A stretch of DNA of 64,000 nucleotides. Origin: Aphanomyces cochlioides (lineage: Eukaryota; Oomycota; Saprolegniomycetes; Saprolegniales; Verrucalvaceae). Made by a program: the position numbers and the translations under genes. The DNA lies in NCBI GenBank assembly GCA_019828595.1, contig JAHQRK010000005.1, positions 806,001 through 870,000 of the forward strand, written 5' to 3'. This document shows, piece after piece, positions 11,305 to 23,209 of the stretch (its first letter is position 1; each line of letters starts with the position of its first letter). The notes beneath the pieces were generated by a model that worked only from the letters and a program-made list of their open reading frames with translations, was not told the DNA's origin and did no database searches.

Positions 11305-12005
11305 TCAACGACGTTGAAATCGTTGAATCTATAGCCATGGCTATACGTGGTAAAACGCTCCGAGCCAGCCTTAACCGACTTCGTGATTTCAATGAACATT
11401 TTCTTACCGTGTTGGAGAAACAGGCAATTCTTGAAAATTTTCTCCTTACGGTCTTCGCGGTTCACGGAAGATCCAAGTGCCTTATCCTCCTGGCTTGAAT
11501 TGAAGCCATCAATCCACGCTGGCTTCTCTCCGAGATCAATTTCGAGGGCATAAGTGGGGTCAGCGGGCATTTCATAGACTATGACACCATCATAACTTGT
11601 CACAATGTCGCCTTTGCGCAAGTCAACGACAGTAAAGACACCGTTTCCAGCGCCAGGAATGCTTTATGTCTCCAAATATACGATTGGTTTTTCAGTGCCG
11701 CGGGCACCATGTCGCTTGGCGAAGGTGAACAATTTTCGGTCCTTGGAGAGAGCTTTGAGAGCTCGCATGGCGGAATTTCGCTCATTGAACAGAGCCTTGC
11801 GTGCGCGTCCTTGCTGTTTCTTCATTTCTTCAGTTGGCGATTCCTTGTTCTTAGTTGGGAGGCTGTGTTTTCGTTCACAATGCATCCTGATGGAGTTGTA
11901 CGCCTTGAGCTTGTAGTGACACGTGGGGCACTCTTAAAGGTCGTCGTCGCCAGGAACAAGCAAAACACGTTTGTCTTTGATTAGAGCTGTCAATGCAGGA
12001 TCCAT
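11274..12005 (-). pseudogene. C2H2 zinc finger plus SET-domain protein, degenerate
   Basis: From an ATG at 12005 one frame runs through a C2H2 finger (CPTC..H..H at about 11930-11870), a basic helical segment, then a SET domain: SIPGAGNGVFTVVDL, KGDIVTSYDG, WIDGF, a divergent SSVN..NC block and a final TTYSHGYRF. SET proteins methylate lysine. Two in-frame TAA codons, one before the finger (about 11935) and one before SIPGAGNG (about 11665), interrupt it; otherwise the frame is kept. Its intact form would be roughly 240 residues. The open frame ends by running into the tandem repeat at 11304-11274. Confidence 0.7.
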
Positions 12006-13174
12006 TTGACAAGAAGACAGCAAATTGAAGAGTGTTTGAATGGCTGAGGGGTGTTGTAATTTTTGGTGGAACGCTCTTGTGCACAAGCTCTGATTCGCTG
12101 ATGTTTGACTACTACCACTATTTTCATGCGAAATGCGTGGTATGCAAATTCCAAGTGTAATGGTGGAACATATGTGTCATATATATTGTATACAAATTTT
12201 AGCTATAAGGGCCTGATTGAAGTAAAAACGATAATGAGGTGATAATTAGTTGGAATTTGCGCTCATCTCATTCTCATCTCTTTGAGTCAGTTGAGCATCC
12301 GGTTAAATTGTGATTGGACATTCCTTGATGACTCCAAGCCTTTCCTTAATTCTTCGTTCTCTACTCTCCTGGACGCAACATGAAGACCCCATCGAAGAAG
12401 GAATTGATAGAAAAAGCGAAGCAGTACGAGCGCATGTACCAGTCTCCGAGACAACAAGGTATAATAGTCGAAATATGGCACTTATACACCAGAAGCAACC
12501 GGATGCTTCCATATGGTACAGATAATGAACCAGAATGACCTCTCTGAGCTCATTATTCAAAAGCGAAAATTTCATGAACCGAGGAGGATTCTAATTGGCT
12601 GCGGTTCATTATTGGAGTTACTTCAATAGGGCCCTAAGGATGGGACAAATAAAAAAGGGTAGGTTGTTTAAAGTCTCCCTTTTGTCTTGCTTCTCTAAAG
12701 TTGTGATGCTTCATAGAGCGTGCATCATACGATGCGGTGAGCGCAGTCGTTTTATCAAAGACTATAAGTGGAGCAGTGTGGATGATACTAGTCACGGTCA
12801 ATGGATCCAAGTACATGAGGCTCGTTCGGGACAATTTTCCTTGACAATTTGCGTGCAAAGTAGGACGGAGAAGTGGGAAAACTAAGTCTACAGTTTTTCC
12901 GTCAATTGTCTTGTCCACGCGAATCCATTTTTGCCTTCTCGATGTGGGAGAAATGACGTCTGCTTTGTTATGCACATAGTATTGGCAAGTGGAGAGCTAC
13001 AGACGTAAGCATACAGCCACCAAAGGAGCAAGGCGGAAGACGAGAAGATCGGCCCAGACGAAGGAATGTTTTACCAATGTAGCTTCCTTTGTGCTTTGTG
13101 AAAAAAACATAAGCCAGACGCTTTGTTCTGGTAAGTCGAAGCCCAAAAGCGAATATGCTGGTAGCACAAATAAT
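12006..13174. other. Stretch with short unassigned frames
   Basis: No recognisable gene. A minus-strand frame at 12975-12634 (about 113 codons) is basic and could be a decayed 3' part of the Crinkler-like gene, but nothing in it matches a known effector C-terminal domain. Confidence 0.35.
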
Positions 13175-13513
13175 TTACAGGAGTTCTTGGAAAGGGTACC
13201 AACAATGTTGCAGCAGGGGATATGAAGATAACGGAGAAGAATCTGCCAGCTTCACGGTGGATGACTTGAAATCAATCAGAAGCATTGAATCAAAGTCGTC
13301 GATGGGAGTGTGATTCAGTTCAAAGTGCGTCGACAAATCCTTCAAACCATCCACACAATACAGCTCAATGCGGTCTGAAGGTCCACGATAATGGACGATC
13401 TTCGTCAGGATCTTCTTCAGCTTGGCCTTGAGTGCAGCAACAAGCTCGTTCGGGTCAATCTTCACGGTAAAAGTCTCACCTTCGCTGACAACAACACACG
13501 CCAAATTGAGCAT
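13175..13513 (-). pseudogene. Crinkler (CRN)-like N-terminal domain, truncated
   Basis: From ATG 13513 the 112-residue frame starts MLNLACVVVSEGETFTV and continues with a Lys-rich helix and a DRIELYCVDGL block. This is the ubiquitin-like fold pattern that opens CRN effectors of Saprolegniales. CRN proteins are host-translocated effectors in pathogenic oomycetes, with the variable C-terminal domain acting in the host nucleus. Here the frame stops after SSYPLL with no C-terminal domain, and no HVLV/DWL-type junction is seen, so it is probably a truncated gene or relic. An upstream in-frame extension to 13597 is possible. Confidence 0.5.
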
Positions 13514-13794
13514 TTTGAAAAATGCAGATTGACTCAACACTCTGCGTGGGTTTCGCGAGGTGAAGTTTGACTCAACAAGGTCGCCGATACTGGGCAACGA
13601 CGAGTCGATACGTGATGATTATGCTCACATGCCTACAACAAGTTGAAGTGCTGAGTGTGATGGATGAGGAAAACCACGAGCAGAAATGTCGTCACATGCG
13701 TGACGCATCTTGTGGCGTGCGTTTATCCGTCAGCAGGAGCCACTCTATTCGCCTGTAAATCCAACCACGAAATACCAATAAACATAGACAAAAC

Positions 13795-14505
13795 ATGCAA
13801 AAACCGGGGACCTCTACCCTTGAATCTGACCCGTCAAGGATTCTTCCGGTCAGGCTTCACAGTTGGCCATGGCAAGAAAGACGTACCAAGTCCTACGCAG
13901 TACTTGAATATTCTTGTCACGATCCACAATTGTTTATGGCCTGTCTCGACATATTGCTGAAGTGCCACAGCAAGAGAAAACTTCTTGCGGACAACATCCT
14001 GAGATTCAAAGAACAGAATTCATTCGAGCCAACAAATGCTATCCATGTAGGAAAATGTCATGTTGGCGAGGGAATATTATTCTTCGTAAAGATCAACTTT
14101 TGCGCAAGAGCTAATAAATTTAATCTCAATACAAAGGAAAGGATCGAGTTCTGTGGTTCTGCTCGTAACATGGAACTCCATTATTCCGTGGTGGTCTTTG
14201 CGATTTTGAAGTCGTCCAAGCAAAGACTATACCTTACTCCATGGCTCGATGATATCGTGGGGCGCCATGTAAACTTGAAATTGACAAGCCAAAATTTACC
14301 GGCACGAGTTTTGTCTTGGAATCAACTCCATTTTACGGTCCTGGAACTGCCACTATCATCAATGATGGATATCTTGTTGCAATATGATGGCAGCCATCCA
14401 CGAAAGCTCAAGAATGATATGAAGAAGACTTCGATTGACAAGGTGGTGTACCTGGCCGAGCTCAAGCGAAGCAGGCGATTTCAAGGACGACCAAGACTGA
14501 ACTGA
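13795..14505 (+). other. Unassigned 236-codon frame over a possible piggyBac trace
   Basis: The plus-strand frame itself matches nothing I know. In another frame at about 14270-14400 the translation reads TGTSFVLESTPFYGPGTATI and then CNMMAAIHE, which resembles the middle of a piggyBac-type transposase. The long frame may therefore be a chance overprint on an old, heavily decayed transposase. Confidence is low for both readings. Confidence 0.25.
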
Positions 14506-15235
14506 AGGAATTTCTGAGTTCCCATCGCATAAAGCATTTTGAAGCTAATCGCTGTAGAAGAAACCTGACAATCGCACGACGGATAAAGCAAGCGCCAGAG
14601 CGACATGAGGTATAGAATCGAGATGGCAATGTATCAGCAAGGACATGATGGATCAATGAAGATGGAAATCATCGTGCAGTTATATTCGTTGGAGCTGGAG
14701 TAGAGTGTAGTAATATGATTGCTAGATAAGTTCTTACGACCCAATCAAGTGCACCGCATTTTGAAATCTGATAGCCTTTGGACTTGTCACCATTTTCGGA
14801 AATCATTTGTAGTGGCAACCTTACGGGAATTCGTTTTACAGTTTCCAGGTTATTGAAGTATTCAAGAAACAAATGTGTCAATTGTTGTCTTATTGTCGAC
14901 CAAATTCTTTATCAAAAAAAGTTGCTTATAACCCAGACCAGATGAGATTGTTGGTATTGTTATTATTTGTCAATTGGTCGAGTTGTCTACTCTTAATTTT
15001 TTCAATTGTGAAGAGGCAAATATTGTATTAATAGAAGTTAAAACCACTGTGCAGTTCATTGCATCATTCTGATTCCTATGCATCGCCCAACACGAGCAAT
15101 GAATGTTTTTTTATCCAATCAAATTGACAGGCAAAGTCGAAAATTCGATTTGTTCGAACTGTGAGAGTAAATACAACATTATTTGATTTGACAGGTTAGA
15201 CTTTAGCACCACAAACGCATTTCTGCAGGAGCGTC
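14506..15235. other. Intergenic, AT-rich
   Basis: No gene, RNA gene or repeat recognised. It forms the upstream region of the splicing-factor gene. Confidence 0.4.
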
Positions 15236-17137
15236 ATGGACGACGATATTGACCATCTACTTGAGCAAGGAATCAAAGCCGCACATGTACTTTTGATTCA
15301 TACTATTACCTATTGATGTGTATAACTTTGTATAGGGCGGTCAGCCTTCATCGGAAGATTCCAGGTCAAGAGCACGGGACACTCGTGAATCGTCCCGAAG
15401 AGACAGAGATCGATCACGATCTCGAGATCGGCGTCGTGACCGCGATCGAAGAGATAGAGATCGTTCGCGTGACAGAGATCGGCGCCGTCATCGTTCGCGA
15501 TCCCGATCACGGTCGCGAGATCGTCGTTCCCGGAGAAGATCCAAGTCCAAATCTCGCAGCAAATCGAAAGAAAAGGAAGCCCCACCTGGTAAGCTATTTT
15601 TCAAGGTGACAACTATTTGAACAATGACATGTTAGTTGAACGTGCTCGCAGCACATCGCAGGAACGTATTGAAAAAGCGAAGCAGCGAGAACTTATGGAA
15701 CTCACGCGAGATCATCGTACTGTCTTTGTGGGGCAATTGACGCAAAAAGTCCGCGAACGCGACTTGGAAAAGTTTTTTGGCGCTTTGGCCAAAGTTGAGC
15801 ATGTGCTTCTCATTCGAGACAAATTTACGAACAAGTCCAAAGGGTTTGCCTATGTTGAATTCTCAAACCTTGAAGATATTCCAAAAGTGCTCGCTGTGAA
15901 TGGCCAAATCCCATCATTTCAATCGTTTCCCATTTTGATCAAAGCGAGTGAAGCCGAGAAGAACTTCGCAGCTCGTAAGGACGCCGTGTTTACGTCTGGT
16001 CCAACAACAAAAGCCAGTGCAAGTGGCTACGCTCAATCCACAACCTCAAGTTCTAGTGGGGCAACCAGTTCTTATGGCTCTTCGACGGTAAAGATCACAA
16101 TTTTCTGCCTCGTTCTTATGCTTTGACTATGACTTAGGGCTTGTCACTTTCTGCAGCATCTCGCGTCTATGTTGGAAATCTCCATCCCAACATCAATGAG
16201 GACGATGTGAAGGCTGTGTTTGGTGCATTTGGTGAAGTTGTCAGCGTCACGGTCAACCGCGATGACATTGGTCGCTCGAAAGGATTTGGCTTTGTTCAAT
16301 TTAGCTCCCCAGACGAAGCTAATCTTGCTCTCAACAAAGCTAATGGTTTGGAAGTTGCTGGCAACTTTTTGAAGGTCGGACCAGTTAAAGAAGGCGAGGG
16401 TGTGGCCTATGGTTCAAGCGGGGGGTAAGAGTACTTGCCTGGTGCACTATTGATCGAATTGATTTTCGTAGTCGCGATGGTCCGCCCTCATCCTTCAACA
16501 ACAAAGGTTATCATCATGGAAGTGGAGGTGGTGGTAACTGGAAGCTCGAAGATGAAGAGGGTACAGGTGGATATGCGCTCAATTCGCAGTCACGTTCGGC
16601 GTTGATGGCCAAATTGGCTGGTGGCATTGGTGCCTCCAACATGCAACCCAACTTGATTCAAAACCAATCATCCCATCAATTGCCCGTTGCGCCATCCGTC
16701 ACGATTGCACAAAACCAACGTGCTGCAGCATTGGCTGGTGGCGACATTGAAGGCGTTGACAATCATTGCTTCGTCGTGAAGAACATGTTTGATCTCCAGA
16801 AGGAACGACGAAGTGGCAATCCCGAATGGCATGTTGAAATCCAACAAGATGTGGAAGAAGAATGTTCGAGGTACGTACGCTCTATGCACTGAAATGAACT
16901 GAGGCTATTCGTCTATACAGATATGGCAAAGTTCTCCACAGCTACGTGGAAAAGGACAAGGAAGGCGGATTGGTGTATGTGTGCTTTGATTCAGTGGCAG
17001 CAGCTCGAGAGGCCGCCCATCGACTTCACGGCCGATGGTTCAACATGCGCCAGATTAGTGTTAGATACATGCCCAGCCAAGAATATGTTGGCATGTTTCC
17101 TGCCACGCGTAGTGCGATTGCGGCTGTGAGACGTTGA
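15236..17137 (+). CDS. RBM39: RBM39/CAPER-type splicing factor (RS + three RRM domains)
   Basis: Six exons (15236-15286, 15336-15588, 15636-16087, 16138-16424, 16472-16870, 16921-17137) join to 552 residues. Order: short acidic start MDDDIDHLLEQG, an Arg/Ser/Asp-rich RS-like region (residues about 25-90), RRM1 with RTVFVGQLTQK and KGFAYVEF, RRM2 with SRVYVGNLHPNI and KGFGFVQF, a Gly-rich linker, and a C-terminal UHM-type RRM (HCFVVKNMFD, GLVYVCFD, FNMRQISVRYM). This architecture is that of RBM39/CAPER-alpha, a nuclear U2AF65-related splicing regulator and coactivator. All five introns are 47-50 nt with GT-AG ends and all phases agree. Confidence 0.93.
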
Positions 17138-17164
17138 TTAATATATTCATGCGTTGCGTGTCTT

Positions 17165-17569
17165 CTACACGGCTTGCACCTCTTCATCGTCGTCTGTTGC
17201 ACCAAGAGTTTCTGCCGTGATGGCCATGAGCTCCTCGACTTGAACTTCAGTCAACCTTTCTGCACAGTCTTCGATGATCAAATGGACGTCCACAAGTTCC
17301 ATTGGGCAATGATTGATAAACTGAAGCTTCTCGGCATTCGTGAGCTGGAAACCAGCCACCATAGACAAAAAGTGTGCAATCTTGTCTTCAGTCAATGTCT
17401 TGCAAGGCGAATTCGTCAGACACTTGAGCACCTTGGAGTCAACCCAGTTCCTCTCTGCGTATAGAACAGACTGCGTTTTGCGTTCCATGCGGCTGTTCTT
17501 CCTCTCCTCCAGCAGTGTCATTACTTCATAGTTGGTCAACGGACCTTCCGACGCTTCAAGCACCTTCAT
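17165..17569 (-). CDS. RPC9: RNA polymerase III subunit RPC9 (CRCP/RPC17 family)
   Basis: A single exon of 134 residues with the RPB4/RPC9 HRDC-like fold: LTNYEVMTLLEERK at the N-terminus, then TEDKIAHFLSM, LTNAEKLQFINHCPM and a C-terminal ERLTEVQVEELM. The pattern LTKAEKLQ..N..P with E-RLTE-Q closely follows human CRCP. RPC9 pairs with RPC8 to form the Pol III stalk that contacts TFIIIB. The ATG at 17569 fits the family N-terminus. The stop is only 27 bp from the stop of the splicing-factor gene, which converges on it. Confidence 0.9.
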   Translation of the reverse strand: MKVLEASEGPLTNYEVMTLLEERKNSRMERKTQSVLYAERNWVDSKVLKCLTNSPCKTLTEDKIAHFLSMVAGFQLTNAEKLQFINHCPMELVDVHLIIEDCAERLTEVQVEELMAITAETLGATDDDEEVQAV

Positions 17570-17594
17570 CACGACTACTGGATGCTGTGAGAGG

Positions 17595-17604
17595 TATCCG
17601 GATA
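17595..17604 (-). promoter_or_regulatory. TATCCGGATA promoter-proximal motif of RPC9
   Basis: A perfect palindrome TATCCGGATA lies 25 bp upstream of the RPC9 ATG. It is the cleanest form of the motif that recurs ahead of several genes in the window. Confidence 0.45.
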
Positions 17605-17938
17605 ACTCACCTGTGAAAATAGAATTTAGGATATAATATTTAAGAGGTTTGTTGTCCGTGTTGCAGGATATCCTATTGACGAGAACATCAACAGTGCAAA
17701 ACCCCTACAGAAAATAGACTAATAGCGCCTTCATAATTTCTAAATTCCCAGTCCATGGCCACATTAAATGAATGACATGTTCGATTGTCTACGGCATTAA
17801 CAACGTGCCATGAGCGCAGCAACACAGCGAAATTTGAAAACCAGAGTGACAAGAGTTTAGGGAGGCTTAAAGACGATTCACTAAAACTGCCAGCTCCTCA
17901 CCACATAGTCCCACTTCAATAAATGAACATTAGTCCTA
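17605..17938. other. RPC9 upstream region
   Basis: No coding sequence seen between the RPC9 promoter motif and the pogo element at 17939. Confidence 0.4.
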
Positions 17939-19723
17939 CAGTGATCCGGGAAATATAAGACCATCGACAAACCCTACCCCATTTTATAACCCTCAAATTT
18001 AATAATATAAAATTTAACAATAGATAGATATGACAGGTTGTCAAACATCGCTTCATGGCCATAATGTTTCTGACCGATGTCAGAAAACAGCGAGAAGTTG
18101 AGCAAACTGCGACGCTCTTACACTGCGTCGTACAAGCTGAATGTTCTACGTGCCGTCGAAGAACAAGGACTAGAAACTGTGGTTGAAACAACTGGAATCT
18201 CCAAAGAAACGATACGCAAATGGAATGCGACAGTGTTGAATTCCCTTCAACCACAAGCCAAAAGGACTCCAGGAGCTGGAAGACCGTGTATTCTCCCACA
18301 GCCCCAAGTAAGGAAAATAATATATTGTATTATTGTATCTTTGTTGACTGCATAGAGTCTTCTCGAGTTCATGGTCTACTTAAGAGAGAAGAGAAGACCA
18401 TTGAGCACCTTTCACATGGTGCAGTATCTTAAGTCACACCACCAAGAGTGGTTGCAAAACTACATCGCTTCCTGCGAGTGTGTTGGCGATCCTTACAAAA
18501 ATGTGGGATCTCTTTGCAGAGATTTTGCTCTACGCAACAACTTCTCATGGCGGCGTGCTGCGACGCCATCATTCTCGTTGTCGCGTGATAAGCTCCGAGA
18601 TTTAAAGGAGAAATTCTGTTCCGAATTCTGGAACAATTATCGGTACATTACGAGTGAAAATATCATTAACGTAGATGAAACGGGTATCTTCTACGATACC
18701 CCTCCTCGCTATCTTTGGACCCAGATTGGCCAAGACACTTCATTAGACGCGAGTGAGAAGTCGTCCTCACGATTGACAGCGGTGCTATCAGCCCGCAGTA
18801 ACGGTAGTATTTAGTGTCACAACATTATATTTTTACTAACACTAATTACAGAAGAAAAACTCCCCATACTCTTCATCATCAAGGGTGAAAAGGGAGGTTA
18901 TATTGAACAAGATGAACTCCAAGATTAACCTCAACCCCATGCGTATATTGTTCAGAAGAAAGCATGGATGGACGCTGATGGATGGAAATATTTCTTGTCT
19001 GATTTTATAGGTACATAGACGGAGCTATACATGTATTTACACTATTTAGATCTGAAGTGCGAGGCCCAACACTATTTGTTGTTGACAATTTTGCTGCTCA
19101 TGTGAGTGATCAAAGTTACTCCATTGTGGAGGAGCTGAGCTCATACCTTGGTCCTCTCCCCAAGTATTGCACATCTGTATTGCAACCTCTTGACGTGGGC
19201 ATGATGGGCCCTTTCAAAAGTGTGTTGCGCCGAATGTGGCTTGCTGAGACGACCACTCAGCGAACAGCCAAAGAAAAGCGAATGGCGACAATTAAAAGGG
19301 CGATTGCGGCTTGGGAGGCAATCACTCCCGAAACAATAAGATCTAGCTTTAGAAAAGCGTTGCCAAAAGTTCATTGAATCAATACACTGTGTGCATTTCG
19401 TGTTGCATTGCGACGGCTTGTTCATTGAGACATCTTCGAAATGGATGCAGCAAATATAAAATTATAGAGTTTTCCCTATTTCTTCAAAAATCCGATGACT
19501 TCGGATCGGTTGCATGACAAACTGTGTAATTTGTAAACTCTAGCAAGTTTCAAAGTATATGAAGTCTTAAAATCTTGTTCAATACAGATTTCGTACTCAT
19601 TTCTAAATTGCACTATTCAATTTGAAGGGGTACAATTTATTGCAGTACATGGAGTCCATGTTGAGGCTGAAATTGACCAATCAGCGAAGAATCGCCCATG
19701 GTCTTATATTTCCCGGATCACTG
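17939..19723. mobile_element. pogo-type DNA transposon, copy 1 (1,785 bp)
   Basis: Perfect 26-bp terminal inverted repeats, outer sequence CAGTGATCCGGGAAATATAA, are flanked by a TA duplication at 17937-17938 and 19724-19725, the Tc1/mariner-pogo hallmark. One spliced transposase gene lies inside on the plus strand. The ends differ from those of the copy at 36611 but share the inner GGAAATATAAGACCA-like part, so the two belong to related subfamilies. Confidence 0.95.
18077..19377 (+). pseudogene. pogo (DDE_1/CENP-B-like) transposase with one stop
   Basis: Exon 1 (18077-18307) holds the helix-turn-helix: LRRSYTASYKLNVLRAVEE..GISKETIRKWN. After an intron with good GT-AG ends, 18356 onward carries the CENP-B-like second binding region and the catalytic VDETGIFYDTPPRYLW. 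The frame continues through ILFIIKGEKGG, meets an in-frame TAA at about 18927 (the other copy has Tyr), then WMDADGW, VDNFAAHVSD, LQPLDVGMMGPFKS. The DDD signature is visible. It would bind its own TIRs and insert at TA. The one nonsense codon makes it inactive. Confidence 0.9.
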
Positions 19724-19725
19724 TA

Positions 19726-21129
19726 ATGTTCATTTATTGTGGCATATACATGCCATGAATTGATTATTGTGTACTACTGTGAAGACTAACGTCGGCTAAA
19801 AGTCGGCTGAGCTACTATACTGAATCCAAGATATAGCGCCGAAAATAGGACATACTTCAAAATTGTCGATTTATCTTGAGTTTTCTATGCTGTTTATGTC
19901 AATGCTGTCTTAAAGTTGTCGACCGATGAAATTCCAGCATTGAAAGAGATACGGTATCATAAACTGAACTAACAAATTGGCCATCATTCCCACTGTCATC
20001 TGAGCGATATATCAAGCAATCGCAAGTAATTTTGACAGCCAAACCCAGCATATTCACACAAGAAAAGTCTCGCCACTATTGCACATTGCTTTCTCATTTG
20101 ATGGATGGTACGACGAAAGAAGTCAATTGCAAAAACAAGCTGTCAGTCCAAACACAGTGGCAAAACACATTGTGAATCGACTGCTTGAGAAAATCCGAGG
20201 AGCTCACACATGACAGCTTCATCGTCAATTGCAAAACATACGAGTGACTTCAATACAATGTAATGATTGTGGCAAGTCTAATTCAACAGAGTTCAAACCC
20301 CTGATACGGCATTGCTTAGAGGATTTATTGCTCATGAAAATGCAAATCTTAGGGTAGTTTTTTAATGAAATTTGCATGTCACCGTTCGCAAATGGCAATC
20401 GAAAAGAGGGGAGACTCAGTGAGAATGTGTCATTCAATCGAGATATGTCAAAGTAATGGTTTCAACTTGTATATCGATCAAGACAAACTACACCATGCTA
20501 GAGTATATCATGCGATGCTTTTACTATGCAAGTGACTAAAAAGTACGAGTTGATGATAGTCTAGAAATGAAGGTGAGTTTGCATGAGAACTGCCTATTCG
20601 AAGAGGCGTGAAAAGAGCAGACTTTGAAAATATTGAAGACTTCCTTGTTAAGCTTTGAGTCATCATGATTTTAACAAATGCGACACTGTGGACAGCTTGA
20701 GAAATGTCAGTGTGTTGTGTAAGTGCATTTCCTGCTCGATACTGAGTAGCATATTGCTACATGACACTATGAAAGGAGATCGATCTCTTTTTCGAAATGT
20801 AGAGCTACATGAATGATCTCTTGCCGACGGAAAGAAAAGTGTACTGTGGGAAGAATGTGTTTGGCTGATTTATCTTTATGCGATCGTTGCGTCGATCCAT
20901 ACACCTGAATGCTAGTCTATTCATCGTTTTCAAGGCAAAGCTCTATGCAAGTACGACAAGCCAAACGTGAATAAACTCATAGACGATAAAAATCATCATG
21001 CATTTCATTGACATGTATATTATTGTTGCTGCAATTCCAATTGATTCACTGGCACTGAATCAAGATTGAGCTTTGACCAAAGCTTCAATTACCCTCGACA
21101 AATCCCTTTGGAGCTGAATAGCGACTTAT
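19726..21129. other. AT-rich stretch without genes
   Basis: No gene is supported. A short plus-strand phrase near 20250 (IQCNDCGKSNSTEF) looks like a zinc-ribbon piece, but stops surround it. The stretch separates the pogo element from the first Crypton-like copy. Confidence 0.4.
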
Positions 21130-23209
21130 TTATGGTCGATGAGCTTGTATATGACGAATTACACTACTCTGTATGTCATTCGCAATCTGACACCAATCAT
21201 TGTACACTGCTGGACTTGGTTTTTTGCTGCTAGGAGTGAGTCTCATCTCTGACACTGGGTAAAATTTTGAAGCAATGGCGATTGCTTGCTTGACTTTATG
21301 TTGGACTTTGTTATTTGGCTCGAGGGGAATGTCGTAGAGAGAATCGACAAGGTATTTGACGATAAGACTGCTGAGGCGGATATTGGCAAGACTTTGAAAA
21401 TCCTTTGGCCAACTACGATATGATTCCAGCATAACCATGCGTTTTTTTGGTAGACAACTGATCATTCTGTGGGCACCCAGATACGAGTGATTCCTCTCGA
21501 ATTTGCTGATTTGACCGGCAAAGTCTTTCTAGAGCTTGGAATTGTTGTCGATTCGACTCGACCAGCCCAGATATCAATCCCCGCAGACCCAAGACCTCAT
21601 CCATTAACATTCTCTGGGCACTGACGAGTCTCTCGAGGGTGCCAATGAAAGTATGACCAGCAACAAATTGTTGCTCAATTCCTTCCTTTGACAAGTTGGC
21701 TCGAATTATTTGTGCATCAAGCTGGTTCAGATTGTCCATGACAAATTTGGCTCTAATTTTCTCTCCCCACTGGATCAGCACATTTCTAACTCGTTCTTCG
21801 TTATCATCACCAAGTACTAGCATAGCTATATGTAGTTAGTTTATAAGTATACCTAGTAATTGCTTTACCTGCGTCAATCATACGAGTGTGGAATTCGTGC
21901 TTCTCGCATATTTCAAGGGTGTCTCTAAAATACATCAAGAGAGATGCAGCAATTGCGTCGGCAAATGATCGTTTTGATAACTTGGGCAACGAAAATTCAA
22001 ACAAAGTCAGAACAAATTTTTCGACTTGGCTCCCAAACTCTGTGGATGCGAGACTCTCCAAGTTTGGACAGGTTACATGAAGCTGAGGATTGCACCAACC
22101 ACTTAGAGCTTTCCCAATTTTTTGATCACCATGCGAGGTTTCACTCATGATTCCATGAGCGTTGAGAAACTCTCAAGAGCCCATCGTCCACGGTGAGCCA
22201 AGTTGGGCAAAGCAACATGATGATTGCTTGCGACTGCTATAGCTGAGCCTCGTCGGTTTGACTGAGACATAAGGCCAGGCGTAATTTGCTTTTTTGTGTC
22301 GAATTCATAGATAGCCTGCGATACTTTAGACTATTTGTCATTTACGATGTGAACTTGCCTTTATGACTCGATTGATATACTTAGCTGTTTTGAGTTCATT
22401 CGACCCATCTCCCATTTGAGCAAATACTTTATCTGTAGTCACCAGGCGGTCGGAAACAAGCTGCGTACCCAGTGAATGAAGAGATCAATTTCCCACATGA
22501 GTGCCGATGGAAACACAGCCAACGACTGTTGCTTGGCTGCCTTTCGTCGGGTTATGTCGCCCAGTATGAAGTTGTCCATCCAGTGAATGTCTTTGAATGA
22601 AATGCGCCCTACATCGGAACCACGACCAATTGAGGCCCATTGTGCATTCAATAGAGAACGATCCATAGAAGCTTTCGTCGTGTTTTGCTGGAAAAGAATT
22701 GTGCCTATATGTCGTAGATCCTGCATTGTCATCGGCGGGGCATGATCTTTCAGTTTGGTTCCATCTAAGGATTATTCAAGACAATATAACTCGAACGCCG
22801 CCTACCTTTGATGCATGATAGTACGTATTGTTTGGTGAGATTCCGTCGCGTTTCTGTATACCATGTTGGATTCTCTGTGAAAATGGTATTTTGTGAATTT
22901 TTTCAAGCTGACGTCGGATGCTACTCAGATAATTCATGCTTGTCTGAAAACCAATTTCTTTGTTTTCAACATGAAGGAGCAAAACTTTCCAATGGTTTCT
23001 CTGGTTATGACTTCAACAGGTAACTCTTCGAGTGAAGACGAATTGCTGCAAAGAAACTTCAGAAATTGCCTCTGAGCAGAACGATCCTGGCTCTTGCTAG
23101 ACGCTCCATTTTGATCTTCGTTAATATCTTCGACGTGCAGAATGTTCCCAGCAAATCCGCCTTCATCATCATCTGGGGCTCGCATCCGAAGCCTCTTGCG
23201 TGGCCCCAT
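21130..23209 (-). pseudogene. Crypton-like tyrosine-recombinase protein, copy 1, degenerate
   Basis: From ATG 23209 the minus strand reads a basic/acidic start, INEDQNGASSKSQDRSAQRQ, a core-binding part (QTSMNYLSSIRRQLEK), then AQWASIGRGSDVGR with the likely box-I Arg, an NRRGSAIAVASNHHV..AHRGRWALESF block with the likely box-II His/Arg, a second-half GDQKIGKALSGW, a coiled-coil and a C-terminal SLANIRLSSLIVKYLVDSL region resembling the GCR1-type DNA-binding tail of Cryptons. Frameshifts near 22480 and 22150 and one near 22960 disrupt it. Cryptons move by tyrosine recombination and have no TIRs, matching the lack of ends here. Confidence 0.6.

Noticed and set aside
20220..20340. Zinc-ribbon-like phrase IQCNDCGKSNSTEF resembling a CHY/RCHY1 finger
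   Set aside because: Only one ligand pair is present and stop codons surround it on both sides.
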